This document shows, piece after piece, positions 16,992 through 24,289 of a stretch of 24,289 nucleotides of DNA. Positions within the stretch are counted from its first letter, which is position 1. Each line of letters begins with the position of its first letter. Source of the DNA: Pseudomonadota bacterium (GTDB taxonomy: Bacteria > Pseudomonadota > Gammaproteobacteria > Pseudomonadales > Oleiphilaceae); NCBI GenBank assembly GCA_023430625.1, contig JAEZAA010000169.1:1-24289 (forward strand), given 5' to 3'. A program made the position numbers and the translations under genes. The notes below the pieces were generated by a model. The model saw only the letters and a list, made by a program, of their open reading frames with translations. It was not told the origin of the DNA and did not search any database.

Positions 16992-18275
16992 TTAACGATA
17001 AACCTCCATTTCAATGATGTCGTCACGGTGCACCGGATAGGTAATGACGCCGCCCGACACCAGGGCGCCAACCTGCACGCCGACCTTTTCCACCGTCAGC
17101 AACTTGCCCTCATACACCTTGCCCTGCACCGTGTGGATCCGCACGGGAAACTCCAGGTGTCCCGCCAGTTCCTCAAAGGTCACCGATCGGTAGGCCGGCT
17201 GACGCACAGGCGCCGGTGCCGGTGCGCGCGCCACCGGCTGTTCCGGCTCCGCCACCGGCTGTTCGCCCTGCAAGGCCGCCAGCAGGGTTTCCGCCTCCCA
17301 CTGGATGGCCATGTCATGCACGGCATACTCGCCCACGCGCAAGTGTGCGCCCAGCATCTCCAAGGCGTCCGCCGGCTTGATAAAGGGCAGCAGGCCATAA
17401 TCTACTTCCTGCTGCGGGTCGAGCTCGATCAACAGGCGCTTGCCGCCGCTCAGCCACAGGCGATACGCTTGGCGGAAGTCGCTGTTGATGCGCAATCCCA
17501 AGTCGGCCAGGGACTGTTCCCACTCCTTCACCGACTGCTCGACATACGCGGTCTGCTCCAGCCCACTGATACCGCGACAGTAGCGCGCCACCCGGCTCAT
17601 ATAGGCATTGTCCTCATAGCTTAGGCGGGCGTATTCCAGTTGCGGCGGCTGCGCGGCCAGCTCGCCGCCAAACGGGATGCCGGGCTGCTTCAACTTGAGA
17701 GTCAGCATCAGCTCACCGCTCGACATTTCTTGCGTTTCGCCCCGCAGGTTCAATGTCAGCGTCTGGGCTGCCGGATCCAGTCGGTACTTGAACTTCAGAT
17801 CCGACACCAGTTGCTGATAACCCATGGCCTGCCATGCCGCAGGCCCCAGCGTCTGCTCCTTGCCACAGGCCACTTTGCTAAACGCCTGGCTGATGGGATC
17901 CGCTACCCAGCGTTCCAGCGCTGGCGACGACAATCCCAACCGCAGCCCCTCCACCCGCCATTCCAGGCTGTCAGGCACCTGCCCCGCCTGCAGGTTGCCC
18001 AGCAGGGACAGGAGCTCGCCCGCATCCGACGTCTTGACCACCACCCGGTCAATATTCAGGGTGTCCTTGAGCAGAAATGGCGTGAGACGCACGTCGTCCA
18101 CGCTGATCTCTCCGGTCAGGGAGGATCCGATCCAGCCGTATTCCAGCGCACCATGAGGGGCCAGTGCCAGCTTCAGCTCATCGAGAGCCTGGGACGTCTG
18201 GTACCAAACGAATCCCTTGAAGCCACCATAAGCAGCCAACGCCGTGAAGGCCAGGACAGAAAACGCTTTCTTCAT
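16992..18275 (-). CDS. Unrecognised envelope protein with a C-terminal Sm-like barrel
   Basis: I do not recognise this 427-aa protein. The first 25 residues (MKKAFSVLAFTALAAYGG...) form a signal peptide or membrane anchor without a clear cleavage site. The body (about 26-335) is of mixed strand and helix and recalls DUF945/YdgA-like periplasmic proteins only in general feel. A proline- and alanine-rich linker (about 336-360) leads to a short C-terminal domain (about 362-427) rich in strands, with FPVRIHTVQGKVYEGKLL and ending in DDIIEMEVYR. This pattern is like an Sm/LSm or SH3-type small barrel. The frame extends to 18383, but ATG 18275 gives the signal-like N-terminus. It lies only 26 bases upstream of argE, so it may be the first gene of that operon; no functional link to arginine is visible. 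Confidence 0.8.
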   Translation of the reverse strand: MKKAFSVLAFTALAAYGGFKGFVWYQTSQALDELKLALAPHGALEYGWIGSSLTGEISVDDVRLTPFLLKDTLNIDRVVVKTSDAGELLSLLGNLQAGQVPDSLEWRVEGLRLGLSSPALERWVADPISQAFSKVACGKEQTLGPAAWQAMGYQQLVSDLKFKYRLDPAAQTLTLNLRGETQEMSSGELMLTLKLKQPGIPFGGELAAQPPQLEYARLSYEDNAYMSRVARYCRGISGLEQTAYVEQSVKEWEQSLADLGLRINSDFRQAYRLWLSGGKRLLIELDPQQEVDYGLLPFIKPADALEMLGAHLRVGEYAVHDMAIQWEAETLLAALQGEQPVAEPEQPVARAPAPAPVRQPAYRSVTFEELAGHLEFPVRIHTVQGKVYEGKLLTVEKVGVQVGALVSGGVITYPVHRDDIIEMEVYR

Positions 18276-18305
18276 GCCAGTGTACCGAAGAGTCAGGGAA
18301 TCGAC

Positions 18306-18330
18306 GCAACCGGTGTCAACAACCGTTTGC
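18306..18330. promoter_or_regulatory. 25-bp imperfect palindrome with a TTGACA hexamer
   Basis: Arms GCAACCGGT and ACCGTTTGC match at eight of nine positions around a 7-base centre. The minus strand reads TTGACA at 18314-18319, a perfect -35 hexamer, 31 bases or more before the envelope-protein-argE-argA start, but I find no convincing -10 at the right distance. It does not resemble an ArgR box. It may be an operator for the minus-strand operon. Together with the promoter at 18435-18465, it is the only notable content of the 307-base gap 18276-18582. Confidence 0.3.
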
Positions 18331-18434
18331 GCATAAGCCGTTGCGCCCGTGAAAAACGAAAGACGCCGTCCTAAATCTAGCATCAGTTGCGGTCCCGCAC
18401 ACGGCGGGTCGTCCCGGACTATTCGCCTTGGCCC

Positions 18435-18465
18435 TTGTTCGCGGCGAAATCCTCTTCTCTATAAT
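18435..18465 (+). promoter_or_regulatory. Candidate sigma-70 promoter for the small PilZ gene
   Basis: A perfect TATAAT -10 (18460-18465) is preceded after 19 bases by TTGTTC (18435-18440). The spacer is longer than the ideal 17. It would give a leader of about 110 bases before the PilZ start codon. Confidence 0.5.
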
Positions 18466-18582
18466 AAATCCCTTACGCAAGGAGCTGGCCGTCGCTCGGA
18501 CCCGAGGCCCCGGTCAAAACCAGATCCAGACCGACCGTGGCAGAAGGAAGGTGACGGCACAGGCGCTCACCGAGGACTGGAG

Positions 18583-19023
18583 ATGCCCCGACACACCATG
18601 GCAAAGCAGGCGCGCGAATTCATTCGTCACCCAACGGATATCCCTATCGAAGTGTCCCTTTCATCCGACCAAGGCTCGATCCAGCCCCGCCTGTCCAACA
18701 TCAGCGAGGGTGGCCTGGCGTTTATCCAGGACCGGCGTTTTTCGCCGGGTGCCATTCTGCAGGTGCGCATTCCCTTTATCGAGCCGCAGCTAAAGGTCAA
18801 CGCCCAAGTGGTCTGGTGCGAGCAACACGGCTCGCAGTTCGAGATCGGCGTGCGCTTCCTGGAGTGGAGTGACGCCTATAAGGTGAGGATGGTTGAGCAG
18901 GTGTGCCACATCGAGCAATACAAGCGCCATGTGGAGCGGACCGAAGGCCGCCGGCTCTCGGGCGAGGAAGCCGCCAGCGAATGGATCGAGAAGTTTGCCA
19001 GCGAGTTCCCCTCCATTCACTGA
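18583..19023 (+). CDS. PilZ-domain protein, probable cyclic-di-GMP receptor
   Basis: This small cytoplasmic protein (146 aa) is essentially one PilZ domain (about 10-98) plus a helical C-terminal tail. The ligand motifs are intact: R11xxxR15 (REFIR) and N39xS41xxG44 (NISEGG), so cyclic-di-GMP binding is likely. RxxxR and (D/N)xSxxG are the established binding signature. The target process is unknown. The frame is open from 18349, but ATG 18583 is preceded by GAGG at seven bases, and the domain begins right after it; ATG 18598 is a possible alternative. It is divergent from the argE/argA group and converges on argB. Confidence 0.9.
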   Translation: MPRHTMAKQAREFIRHPTDIPIEVSLSSDQGSIQPRLSNISEGGLAFIQDRRFSPGAILQVRIPFIEPQLKVNAQVVWCEQHGSQFEIGVRFLEWSDAYKVRMVEQVCHIEQYKRHVERTEGRRLSGEEAASEWIEKFASEFPSIH

Positions 19024-19062
19024 GGGCTCAAACCCGTCGGACTCGCGCTATTCATGCCTAGC

Positions 19063-19094
19063 CTCAGAGAGCATGGCAGCGCCTGCCCTCTGAG
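19063..19094. terminator. Possible hairpin between converging PilZ and argB genes
   Basis: CTCAGAG (19063-19069) pairs with CTCTGAG (19088-19094), and an inner GGCA/TGCC pair extends the stem past a one-sided bulge. There is no T tract, so it is only a weak terminator candidate in the 85-base gap. Confidence 0.3.
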
Positions 19095-19108
19095 ACCCCG
19101 GATAGAAC

Positions 19109-20002
19109 TTAGCGGCGCTGGGTAATCAGCGTACCCACGCCCTCATCGGTGAAAATTTCCAGCAAGGTGGCATGGGCGACCCGGCCGTCGATGATGTGGG
19201 CGCTGGTCACGCCGTTTTCCACCGCGCTCAGGGCGCAGCCGATCTTGGGCAGCATGCCGCCATAGATGGTACCGTCGGCAATCAGGTCGTTCACCTGTGC
19301 GGTCGTCAGGCCGGTGAGGACCTGGCCTTGCTTGTCCATCAGTCCTGAAATGTTGGTGAGTAGGATGAGCTTCTCGGCCTTCACCGCTTCCGCCACCTTG
19401 CCTGCGACCAGATCAGCGTTGATGTTATAGGACAGACCGTCCTTGCCGACGCCGATGGGTGCAATCACGGGAATGACGTCGCTTTGGGTCAGCATGTTGA
19501 TGACGTCGACGTTCACCGATTCGACTTCGCCCACGTGGCCATAATCGACCGCACCCGCAGCCGGGTCTTCCGGTTTTGCCCGGCGCGTCAGCTTGCGCGC
19601 CCGGATCAGGTCAGCGTCTTTGCCGGTCAGGCCGATGGCACGCCCGCCATTGCGATTGATGAGCGAGACGATGTCCTTGTTGACCAATCCGCCCAATACC
19701 ATCTGCACCACGTCCATGGTCGCGCTGTCGGTAACCCGCATGCCATCGACGAATTGGGAGTTGATGTTGAGCCGGCTCAGCAGGTCGCCGATTTGCGGAC
19801 CGCCGCCATGCACGATGATCGGGTTGATGCCCACCAGCTTCATCATCACCATGTCGCGCGCGAAGCTGTTCTTGAGCTCCTCGTCGATCATGGCATTACC
19901 GCCGTACTTGATGACCAGCGTCTTGCCGGTAAAGCGCTGGATATAAGGCAGCGCCTTGCTGAGCACCGACGCCACCTGCATGGCTGAGTCGCGATCTAAC
20001 AT
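19109..20002 (-). CDS. argB: Acetylglutamate kinase
   Basis: The enzyme (297 aa) phosphorylates N-acetylglutamate, the second and often feedback-controlled step of arginine synthesis. The amino-acid-kinase fold is clear: TLVIKYGGNAM, NPIIVHGGGPQIGDLL, FVDGMRVTDSATMDVV, NINADLVAGKVAEA and GTIYGGMLPKIGCAL. The protein closely follows Pseudomonas ArgB over its full length. A longer frame runs to 20059, but ATG 20002 (MLDRDSAMQVASVL) matches the family start, and an AGGA lies about ten bases before it. The extra upstream codons come from a tandem repeat, described separately. An N-terminal helix, as in arginine-inhibited hexameric enzymes, is consistent with the first 15 residues. It is separated from algC by a terminator and so probably has its own promoter. 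Confidence 0.97.
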   Translation of the reverse strand: MLDRDSAMQVASVLSKALPYIQRFTGKTLVIKYGGNAMIDEELKNSFARDMVMMKLVGINPIIVHGGGPQIGDLLSRLNINSQFVDGMRVTDSATMDVVQMVLGGLVNKDIVSLINRNGGRAIGLTGKDADLIRARKLTRRAKPEDPAAGAVDYGHVGEVESVNVDVINMLTQSDVIPVIAPIGVGKDGLSYNINADLVAGKVAEAVKAEKLILLTNISGLMDKQGQVLTGLTTAQVNDLIADGTIYGGMLPKIGCALSAVENGVTSAHIIDGRVAHATLLEIFTDEGVGTLITQRR

Positions 20003-20004
20003 CT

Positions 20005-20048
20005 GATGTGATTCCTGAAGTCGGACGATGTGATTCCTGAAATTGGAC
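20005..20048. repeat. Tandem 22-bp duplication in the argB leader
   Basis: Two adjacent 22-base units (20005-20026 and 20027-20048) differ at only two positions. Read on the minus strand, each contains CAGGAA, a Shine-Dalgarno-like core; the copy nearest argB serves as its ribosome binding site. The second copy places the same core 22 bases further upstream. Confidence 0.9.
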
Positions 20049-20099
20049 AGTGGCTGCATCCGGTAACGGCATTAGCCAGACAATATAAAGAACCCAACG

Positions 20100-20124
20100 A
20101 AAACGGCCCGTAAAACGGGCCGTC
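20100..20124 (-). terminator. Intrinsic terminator after algC
   Basis: On the minus strand, the perfect 8-bp stem ACGGCCCG/CGGGCCGT (20104-20111 and 20117-20124) with a 5-base loop is followed by TTTTCG. It lies 64 bases past the algC stop and before argB. Confidence 0.85.
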
Positions 20125-20187
20125 ATAATCGCGCATCTGCTGGCTGGATGCTAGTGGTGCGGGGCTGTGGATTACCAGGATGCCGCC

Positions 20188-22815
20188 CTAGAACGGCAAC
20201 GCCAGACTGTCGTCCACCGCCAGCAGCTGTTCGCGGAAGGTGTCCTGGATTTGCGCCAGCGCCTCCGGCGTTTCCGCCTCGAACCGCAGCACCAGCGCCG
20301 GCGTGGTGTTGGAGGCACGGCACAGGCCCCAGCCATGGGCATAATCGACCCGGATGCCATCGATCGTCGACAGGTTGCCGTCGCCGAACTTACCGCTGCG
20401 CGCCAGCCGTTCCATGATCTTGAACTTGCTGTCCTCGGTCACCTCGACGTTCAGCTCGGGCGTACTCAGATCTTCCGGCAGTGCCGCGAAAATCTCGTCG
20501 CAGTTGCGGTCGTCGATGCCCAGGATTTCCAGCAGGCGGGCCGCGCTGTAGAGACCGTCGTCAAAGCCGTACCAACGCTCCTTGAAGAAGATATGGCCGC
20601 TCATCTCGCCGGCCAGCAAGGCGCCGGTTTCCCGCATCTTGGCCTTGATCAGGGAATGGCCGGTCTTCCACATCACCGGACGGCCGCCATAGCCGCTGAT
20701 CACGGCATTGAGGCGGCGGGTACATTTCACATCGAAAATCACATCGGCGCCCGGATTGCGGGATACCACATCCTTGGCAAACAGCATGAGCAGACGGTCG
20801 GGCCAGATGATCTTGCCGGTGTTGGTCACCACGCCGATACGGTCGCCATCGCCGTCGAACGCAATACCAAGATCTGCCCCCTCTGCCTGTACCCGGGCGA
20901 TGAGATCGCGCAGGTTTTCCGGCTTGCCGGGATCCGGATGATGGTTGGGGAAGCGGCCGTCGATGTCACAGTAAATCGGCACCACTTCACAACCGAGCTC
21001 CTGCAGCAACAGCGGGCCAAGCTCGCCGGCAACGCCATTGCCCGCATCCACCACCACCTTCAGCGGCGTGGCCACGGCGATGTCGCCGACGATGGTTTCC
21101 AGATAGTCGCGCCGCACGTCGACTTCGCTGGCCTGCCCCTGTCCATTGAGGAAATGACCCTCGCGGATGCGGCGATGCAGTGCCTGGATATCGTCCTGCG
21201 CCAGGGTCTCGCCCCCCAGCATCATTTTCAGGCCATTGTAGTTGGCGGGGTTGTGGCTGCCGGTCACCATCACGCCCGACCCGGTTCCCAGGTGGTGAGT
21301 GGCGAAGTACAGAACCGGCGTCGGCACCATGCCGATATGAATGACGTCGATCCCCGCTTCCTGGATGCCACGGCTCAGGGCCGCCGCCAGCGCCGGGCTG
21401 GATTCGCGCCCATCGTAGCCAACACAGAGGCTGCGAAAGCCCCGCTCGCCAGCCTCGCTCCCGAGTCCGCGACCGATCAGGTAGACCGTCTCCTCGGTCA
21501 GGGTACTGCCGACAATGCCGCGAATGTCATAGGCGCGGAAAATTTCGGCGGGTATACGGGAATCGGAGCCGCTCGCGGCAACGGATTCGGCAATTGCAGG
21601 GCTGGTTGCGGCAGACGGCGCCGTTGGCGTCGCGGAAGAGCCCAGCCCAAGCAGGTCTTCATCGGAATCCAGCAGGCTGATATCCAGCGCATCGTTGCTC
21701 TGGAACAGGGGCGCGGACAGATCTGGCTGCTCGGATGCCACCTCCGGCACACCCGCAGAGCTATTCAGGGCCTGCGCCACGGTCGGCTGACCCCGTTTGA
21801 CGGGCTTGCCCAAATAATGAGCCATCGCGGTCACCAACGGCTGCCCGACGTTCAGGCGTTGTGCCGGCTCGGCCGGACGCTCACCCAGCATCAGACTCTG
21901 GGCATAGGCCGACAAGGCCATGACATCCTGACGCAACCAGCGCATCAATACGACAAACGCCAGGGACACGGTCGTCAGCAGAATCAGCGCCGCCACGGCC
22001 AGCGCCAGCCAGGCGCTGCTTTCGTTAATCTCCGTCTGAGTGCCGGGTGCCGCCTGATAACGTAGCGACCAATTGGGCACCCCAGTGGGAACTTCCAGGC
22101 TTTCCTCATCCGAACCCGCGCCCTGCTGGGCAATGGGCCGGTTCAAGTTGCTGACCTGCTGCAACAGGGTCAGGCCGCCCGGCGCCTGCACGGCAGCCAG
22201 GGCATCCGTGAGCAGCTTCTGTTCGAAAACGACCAACAGACTACCCAGGATTTCCTGGGTTTGGGAATCCCGAACAGCCAGGGCCTTCTGGACAAACCAG
22301 TGCTCGTCGCGCAGAAACGCCTCGGGGGGTTGCGGTGTGCCAGTCTCGGCTCGACGCACCAGATCCAGCGCGGCAAAACTCAGAGACGCAGGCGTGGCCA
22401 CGCCTGCATCGGCCGCGCCCTGGGGAATCAGATAGGCTTCCGTGGCATGGGGAAAATACGCCGTCAGGGTTTGTTCCAGCGCATCCCGCTGGCCGGCGTC
22501 CCGCAGCGCCTCACTCACCATGGGCAGACTGGCGACCCGCTCGACCTCTTGCCCTACCCGCGCCATGGTGTGCGAAACCAGGGCCGCCGCACTGCGGGCC
22601 TGGGTCTGCAACTGCTTCTGCCGGGCATCGTTCAAGGCAGGCGAGGTCACTTCCTGCAGCATCAGGTAGGCGCCCGCGCCCAAGCCCAGCAGGCCACCGG
22701 CCAGCGCCAGCAGGAGAAAGAGCGAGGGATTGGTCAGTTTGCGGGGCTTGCTCCCCCGTCCGCTGGCAGGCGACGCCTTTGCGCCCGGAGATGTCGTCGA
22801 ATTCCCAAACTTCAT
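20188..22815 (-). CDS. algC: Phosphomannomutase/phosphoglucomutase with membrane-anchored N-terminal extension
   Basis: The C-terminal half (about 419-875) is a complete alpha-D-phosphohexomutase of the AlgC type. It interconverts 1- and 6-phosphates of mannose and glucose for LPS and exopolysaccharide precursors. The phosphoserine loop is TGSHNP (Ser520), the magnesium loop DGDGDR (654-659), the sugar loop GEMSG (736-740) and the phosphate-binding segment RASNTTP (833-839). The N-terminal half is an extension with two membrane helices (about 30-53 and 267-291) flanking a periplasmic-like region, then a low-complexity linker. This architecture (875 aa) is like a sensory input module joined to the enzyme; long forms are annotated in Pseudomonas too. 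ATG 22815 has GGAAG at seven bases. The frame reaches ATG 22878, which lacks a ribosome binding site. It follows dut by 144 bases. Confidence 0.95.
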   Translation of the reverse strand: MKFGNSTTSPGAKASPASGRGSKPRKLTNPSLFLLLALAGGLLGLGAGAYLMLQEVTSPALNDARQKQLQTQARSAAALVSHTMARVGQEVERVASLPMVSEALRDAGQRDALEQTLTAYFPHATEAYLIPQGAADAGVATPASLSFAALDLVRRAETGTPQPPEAFLRDEHWFVQKALAVRDSQTQEILGSLLVVFEQKLLTDALAAVQAPGGLTLLQQVSNLNRPIAQQGAGSDEESLEVPTGVPNWSLRYQAAPGTQTEINESSAWLALAVAALILLTTVSLAFVVLMRWLRQDVMALSAYAQSLMLGERPAEPAQRLNVGQPLVTAMAHYLGKPVKRGQPTVAQALNSSAGVPEVASEQPDLSAPLFQSNDALDISLLDSDEDLLGLGSSATPTAPSAATSPAIAESVAASGSDSRIPAEIFRAYDIRGIVGSTLTEETVYLIGRGLGSEAGERGFRSLCVGYDGRESSPALAAALSRGIQEAGIDVIHIGMVPTPVLYFATHHLGTGSGVMVTGSHNPANYNGLKMMLGGETLAQDDIQALHRRIREGHFLNGQGQASEVDVRRDYLETIVGDIAVATPLKVVVDAGNGVAGELGPLLLQELGCEVVPIYCDIDGRFPNHHPDPGKPENLRDLIARVQAEGADLGIAFDGDGDRIGVVTNTGKIIWPDRLLMLFAKDVVSRNPGADVIFDVKCTRRLNAVISGYGGRPVMWKTGHSLIKAKMRETGALLAGEMSGHIFFKERWYGFDDGLYSAARLLEILGIDDRNCDEIFAALPEDLSTPELNVEVTEDSKFKIMERLARSGKFGDGNLSTIDGIRVDYAHGWGLCRASNTTPALVLRFEAETPEALAQIQDTFREQLLAVDDSLALPF

Positions 22816-22900
22816 GCCGGCTTCCAAGTGATGATCACGAGCCCTCCCCAGCACAGCTCGCGTGGTGCTGTGAGACATCGGGAGGAATGGAGTTTTTGGC

Positions 22901-22906
22901 AGTATA
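22901..22906 (-). promoter_or_regulatory. -10-like element upstream of algC
   Basis: The minus strand reads TATACT, five of six matches to the -10 consensus, 85 bases before the algC start in the 144-base dut-algC gap. No good -35 lies 16-18 bases upstream. Confidence 0.35.
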
Positions 22907-22959
22907 GTTCAACTCGCCGCACCCTGCGGCCTCGTGGTTGCAGACCGGCCGCAAAGCGA

Positions 22960-23466
22960 TTATTGGCGTCCCGTGGAACCGAAGCCACCTTGTCCGCGCT
23001 CACTGGCGCTGAAACTCTCGACCACCTCGAACTGGGCCTGAATCACGGGCACAATCACCATCTGCGCGATCCGCTCACCGGGATTGATCACAAAGGTTTC
23101 CTGCCCACGATTCCAGCAGGACACCATCAGCTGACCTTGATAGTCGGAGTCGATCAGGCCCACCAGGTTTCCCAGCACCACACCGTGCTTGTGGCCCAGC
23201 CCCGAGCGCGGCAGGATCATGGCGGCCAAGCCGGGATCGTCCAGATGAATCGCAATCCCGGTCGGAATCAGCCGGGTCTGACCCGGCTCCAGGGTCCAGG
23301 GCTCGTCCAGGCACGCACGCAGATCAAGCCCGGCGGAACCGGGCGTGGCGTAATTCGGCAGTGGAAACTCAGTCCCGATGCGCGAGTCGAGAATCTGGAC
23401 CTGCACGCGACGGGCGGCCGGGGCGGACTCAATGTTCGGATCCGATGCGGACATAGTGGATTTCAT
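22960..23466 (-). CDS. dut: dUTP diphosphatase
   Basis: The enzyme (168 aa) hydrolyses dUTP to dUMP and pyrophosphate, keeping uracil out of DNA and feeding thymidylate synthesis. It is a homotrimeric dUTPase with the five conserved motifs visible: PGSAGLDLRA, PRSGLGHKHG, GNLVGLIDSDYQGQ, RIAQMVIVPV and the glycine-rich tail RGQGGFGSTG. The N-terminus has about 18 residues more than the 151-aa E. coli protein. ATG 23466 is chosen because AGGA lies five bases before it; a second ATG at 23454 has no ribosome binding site. It lies 30 bases after coaBC, a gene pair conserved in many gammaproteobacteria. Confidence 0.97.
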   Translation of the reverse strand: MKSTMSASDPNIESAPAARRVQVQILDSRIGTEFPLPNYATPGSAGLDLRACLDEPWTLEPGQTRLIPTGIAIHLDDPGLAAMILPRSGLGHKHGVVLGNLVGLIDSDYQGQLMVSCWNRGQETFVINPGERIAQMVIVPVIQAQFEVVESFSASERGQGGFGSTGRQ

Positions 23467-23496
23467 CCTCGGTGATGGTTGTCGTTGTCTGACCGA

Positions 23497-24289
23497 CTAT
23501 GGGTTGGCTTTCAGAAAAAGCGCGGCAATTCGCTCCGCCAGGACGCCGGCCAGCCGCTCTTTGGGCATTTTCTCCAGATCCTCCCGGCCATCGGGCCACA
23601 ACAGCGTCACCGCATTGTCATCGGCATTGAAGCCGATATCGCTGCGCGAGACGTCATTGGCCACGATCAGGTCCAGGCCCTTGGCCTTCAGCTTGGCGGC
23701 GGCGTACTGGGCCACATCCTGGGTTTCCGCGGCAAAACCCACCGTGAAGGGTTTGTCCGCACGGCGGGCAACGGTGGCCACGATGTCCGGGTTCTTGACC
23801 AGCTCCAGACTCAGGGTATCCGTGGATTTCTTGATCTTCTGCGTCGCCTGTTGCAGCGGCCGGTAATCGGCAACCGCCGCGGTGGCGACAAAAATATCCG
23901 CGCCCGCCACCTGCTGCTCCACGGCCGCCAGCATCTCCAGGGCACTGGTCACCGATACCCGCTGCACACCGGCCGGTGCCGCCAGGTTAACCGGGCCGCT
24001 GATCAGGGTGACGTCAGCCCCCAGCTGGCGCAACGCCGCTGCCAGCGCGTAGCCCATCTTGCCGGAGCTGTGGTTGGTGATGAAGCGGACTGGATCCAGA
24101 CCTTCCCGGGTCGGGCCAGCGGTCAACACGACCCGGCGTCCCATGAGCAAGGTGCGCGGGGCAAACAGGCGGATGACCGCGTCGCAGAGCTGGGCCGGTT
24201 CCTGCATACGCCCCGGCCCCACATCGCCGCAGGCTTGAGAGCCGGCATCCGGCCCCCAGCAGTGGAGGCGCTCACTCAAGGTCTGCGTG
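23497..24289 (-). CDS. coaBC: Phosphopantothenoylcysteine decarboxylase/synthetase, C-terminal part (cut by window edge)
   Basis: The open frame runs off the right edge, so only the end of CoaC and all of CoaB are seen (about 264 residues). CoaBC joins cysteine to 4'-phosphopantothenate using CTP, then decarboxylates the product, in coenzyme A synthesis. The visible CoaC tail includes GSQACGDVGPGRM with the clamp cysteine. The CoaB domain shows VVLTAGPTREGLDPVRFI, NHSSGKMGYALA, ATAAVADYRP, VKNPDIVATV, VGFAAET and IVANDVSRSDIGF. A TTG at 24279 could be read as a start, but the codons before it continue in frame and the CoaC motif would be cut, so the gene is simply partial. It is the first gene of the coaBC-dut pair. 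Confidence 0.97.
   Translation of the reverse strand, partial: TQTLSERLHCWGPDAGSQACGDVGPGRMQEPAQLCDAVIRLFAPRTLLMGRRVVLTAGPTREGLDPVRFITNHSSGKMGYALAAALRQLGADVTLISGPVNLAAPAGVQRVSVTSALEMLAAVEQQVAGADIFVATAAVADYRPLQQATQKIKKSTDTLSLELVKNPDIVATVARRADKPFTVGFAAETQDVAQYAAAKLKAKGLDLIVANDVSRSDIGFNADDNAVTLLWPDGREDLEKMPKERLAGVLAERIAALFLKANP

Noticed and set aside
20167..22065. 632-codon open frame antisense to algC
   Set aside because: algC is certain on the other strand; the antisense product is His- and Gln-rich with no motif.
24277..24279. TTG as a start for a free-standing CoaB
   Set aside because: The frame continues to the window edge, and the residues after it include the conserved CoaC tail with its clamp cysteine, so the gene is a truncated coaBC.

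Overview
The window is about 24.3 kb of GC-rich, densely coding chromosome from a gammaproteobacterium. The clearest taxonomic pointer is the coaBC-dut-algC-argB order, which is the Pseudomonas-type arrangement and also occurs in marine relatives such as Alcanivorax and Marinobacter. Other pointers are an E. coli-type SpeD, a Pseudomonas-like ArgA N-terminus, and an AlgC with a long membrane-anchored extension. I cannot name the genus. I see no phage, transposon, CRISPR array, tRNA or rRNA.

Layout. (a) 1-3.7 kb: speD (S-adenosylmethionine decarboxylase, polyamine synthesis) converges on a phosphoribulokinase-family gene across a perfect 16-bp bidirectional terminator. A Ycf46-type AAA+ ATPase gene follows. 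(b) 3.7-8.9 kb: a very large PilZ-DUF1631-GGDEF-EAL protein on the minus strand, whose GGDEF and EAL motifs both look catalytically dead. It is divergent from a lipoprotein zinc aminopeptidase of the COG4324 type. (c) 8.9-14.4 kb: a large two-haem c-type cytochrome lipoprotein gene, divergent from a MalT/AlkS-type LuxR regulator gene. They share a 425-bp control region; this is the most accessory-looking part of the window. (d) 14.4-19.0 kb: a probable operon of an unrecognised membrane or periplasmic protein, then argE and argA (arginine synthesis), divergent from a small canonical PilZ protein. (e) 19.1-24.3 kb: coaBC (cut by the window edge), dut, algC and argB, all on the minus strand. An intrinsic terminator separates algC from argB.

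How the genes work together. argA, argB and argE supply steps 1, 2 and 5 of ornithine synthesis through acetylated intermediates, from two separate loci. Two PilZ proteins, one canonical and one fused to degenerate GGDEF and EAL domains, point to cyclic-di-GMP sensing rather than turnover. The cytochrome and the LuxR-type regulator are the best candidate for a locus of unknown role. The rest is conserved housekeeping DNA, and I did not find a convincing new multi-gene defence or biosynthetic system.

Several starts were moved from the longest open frame on the basis of ribosome binding sites and family alignment; each case is explained in its entry.
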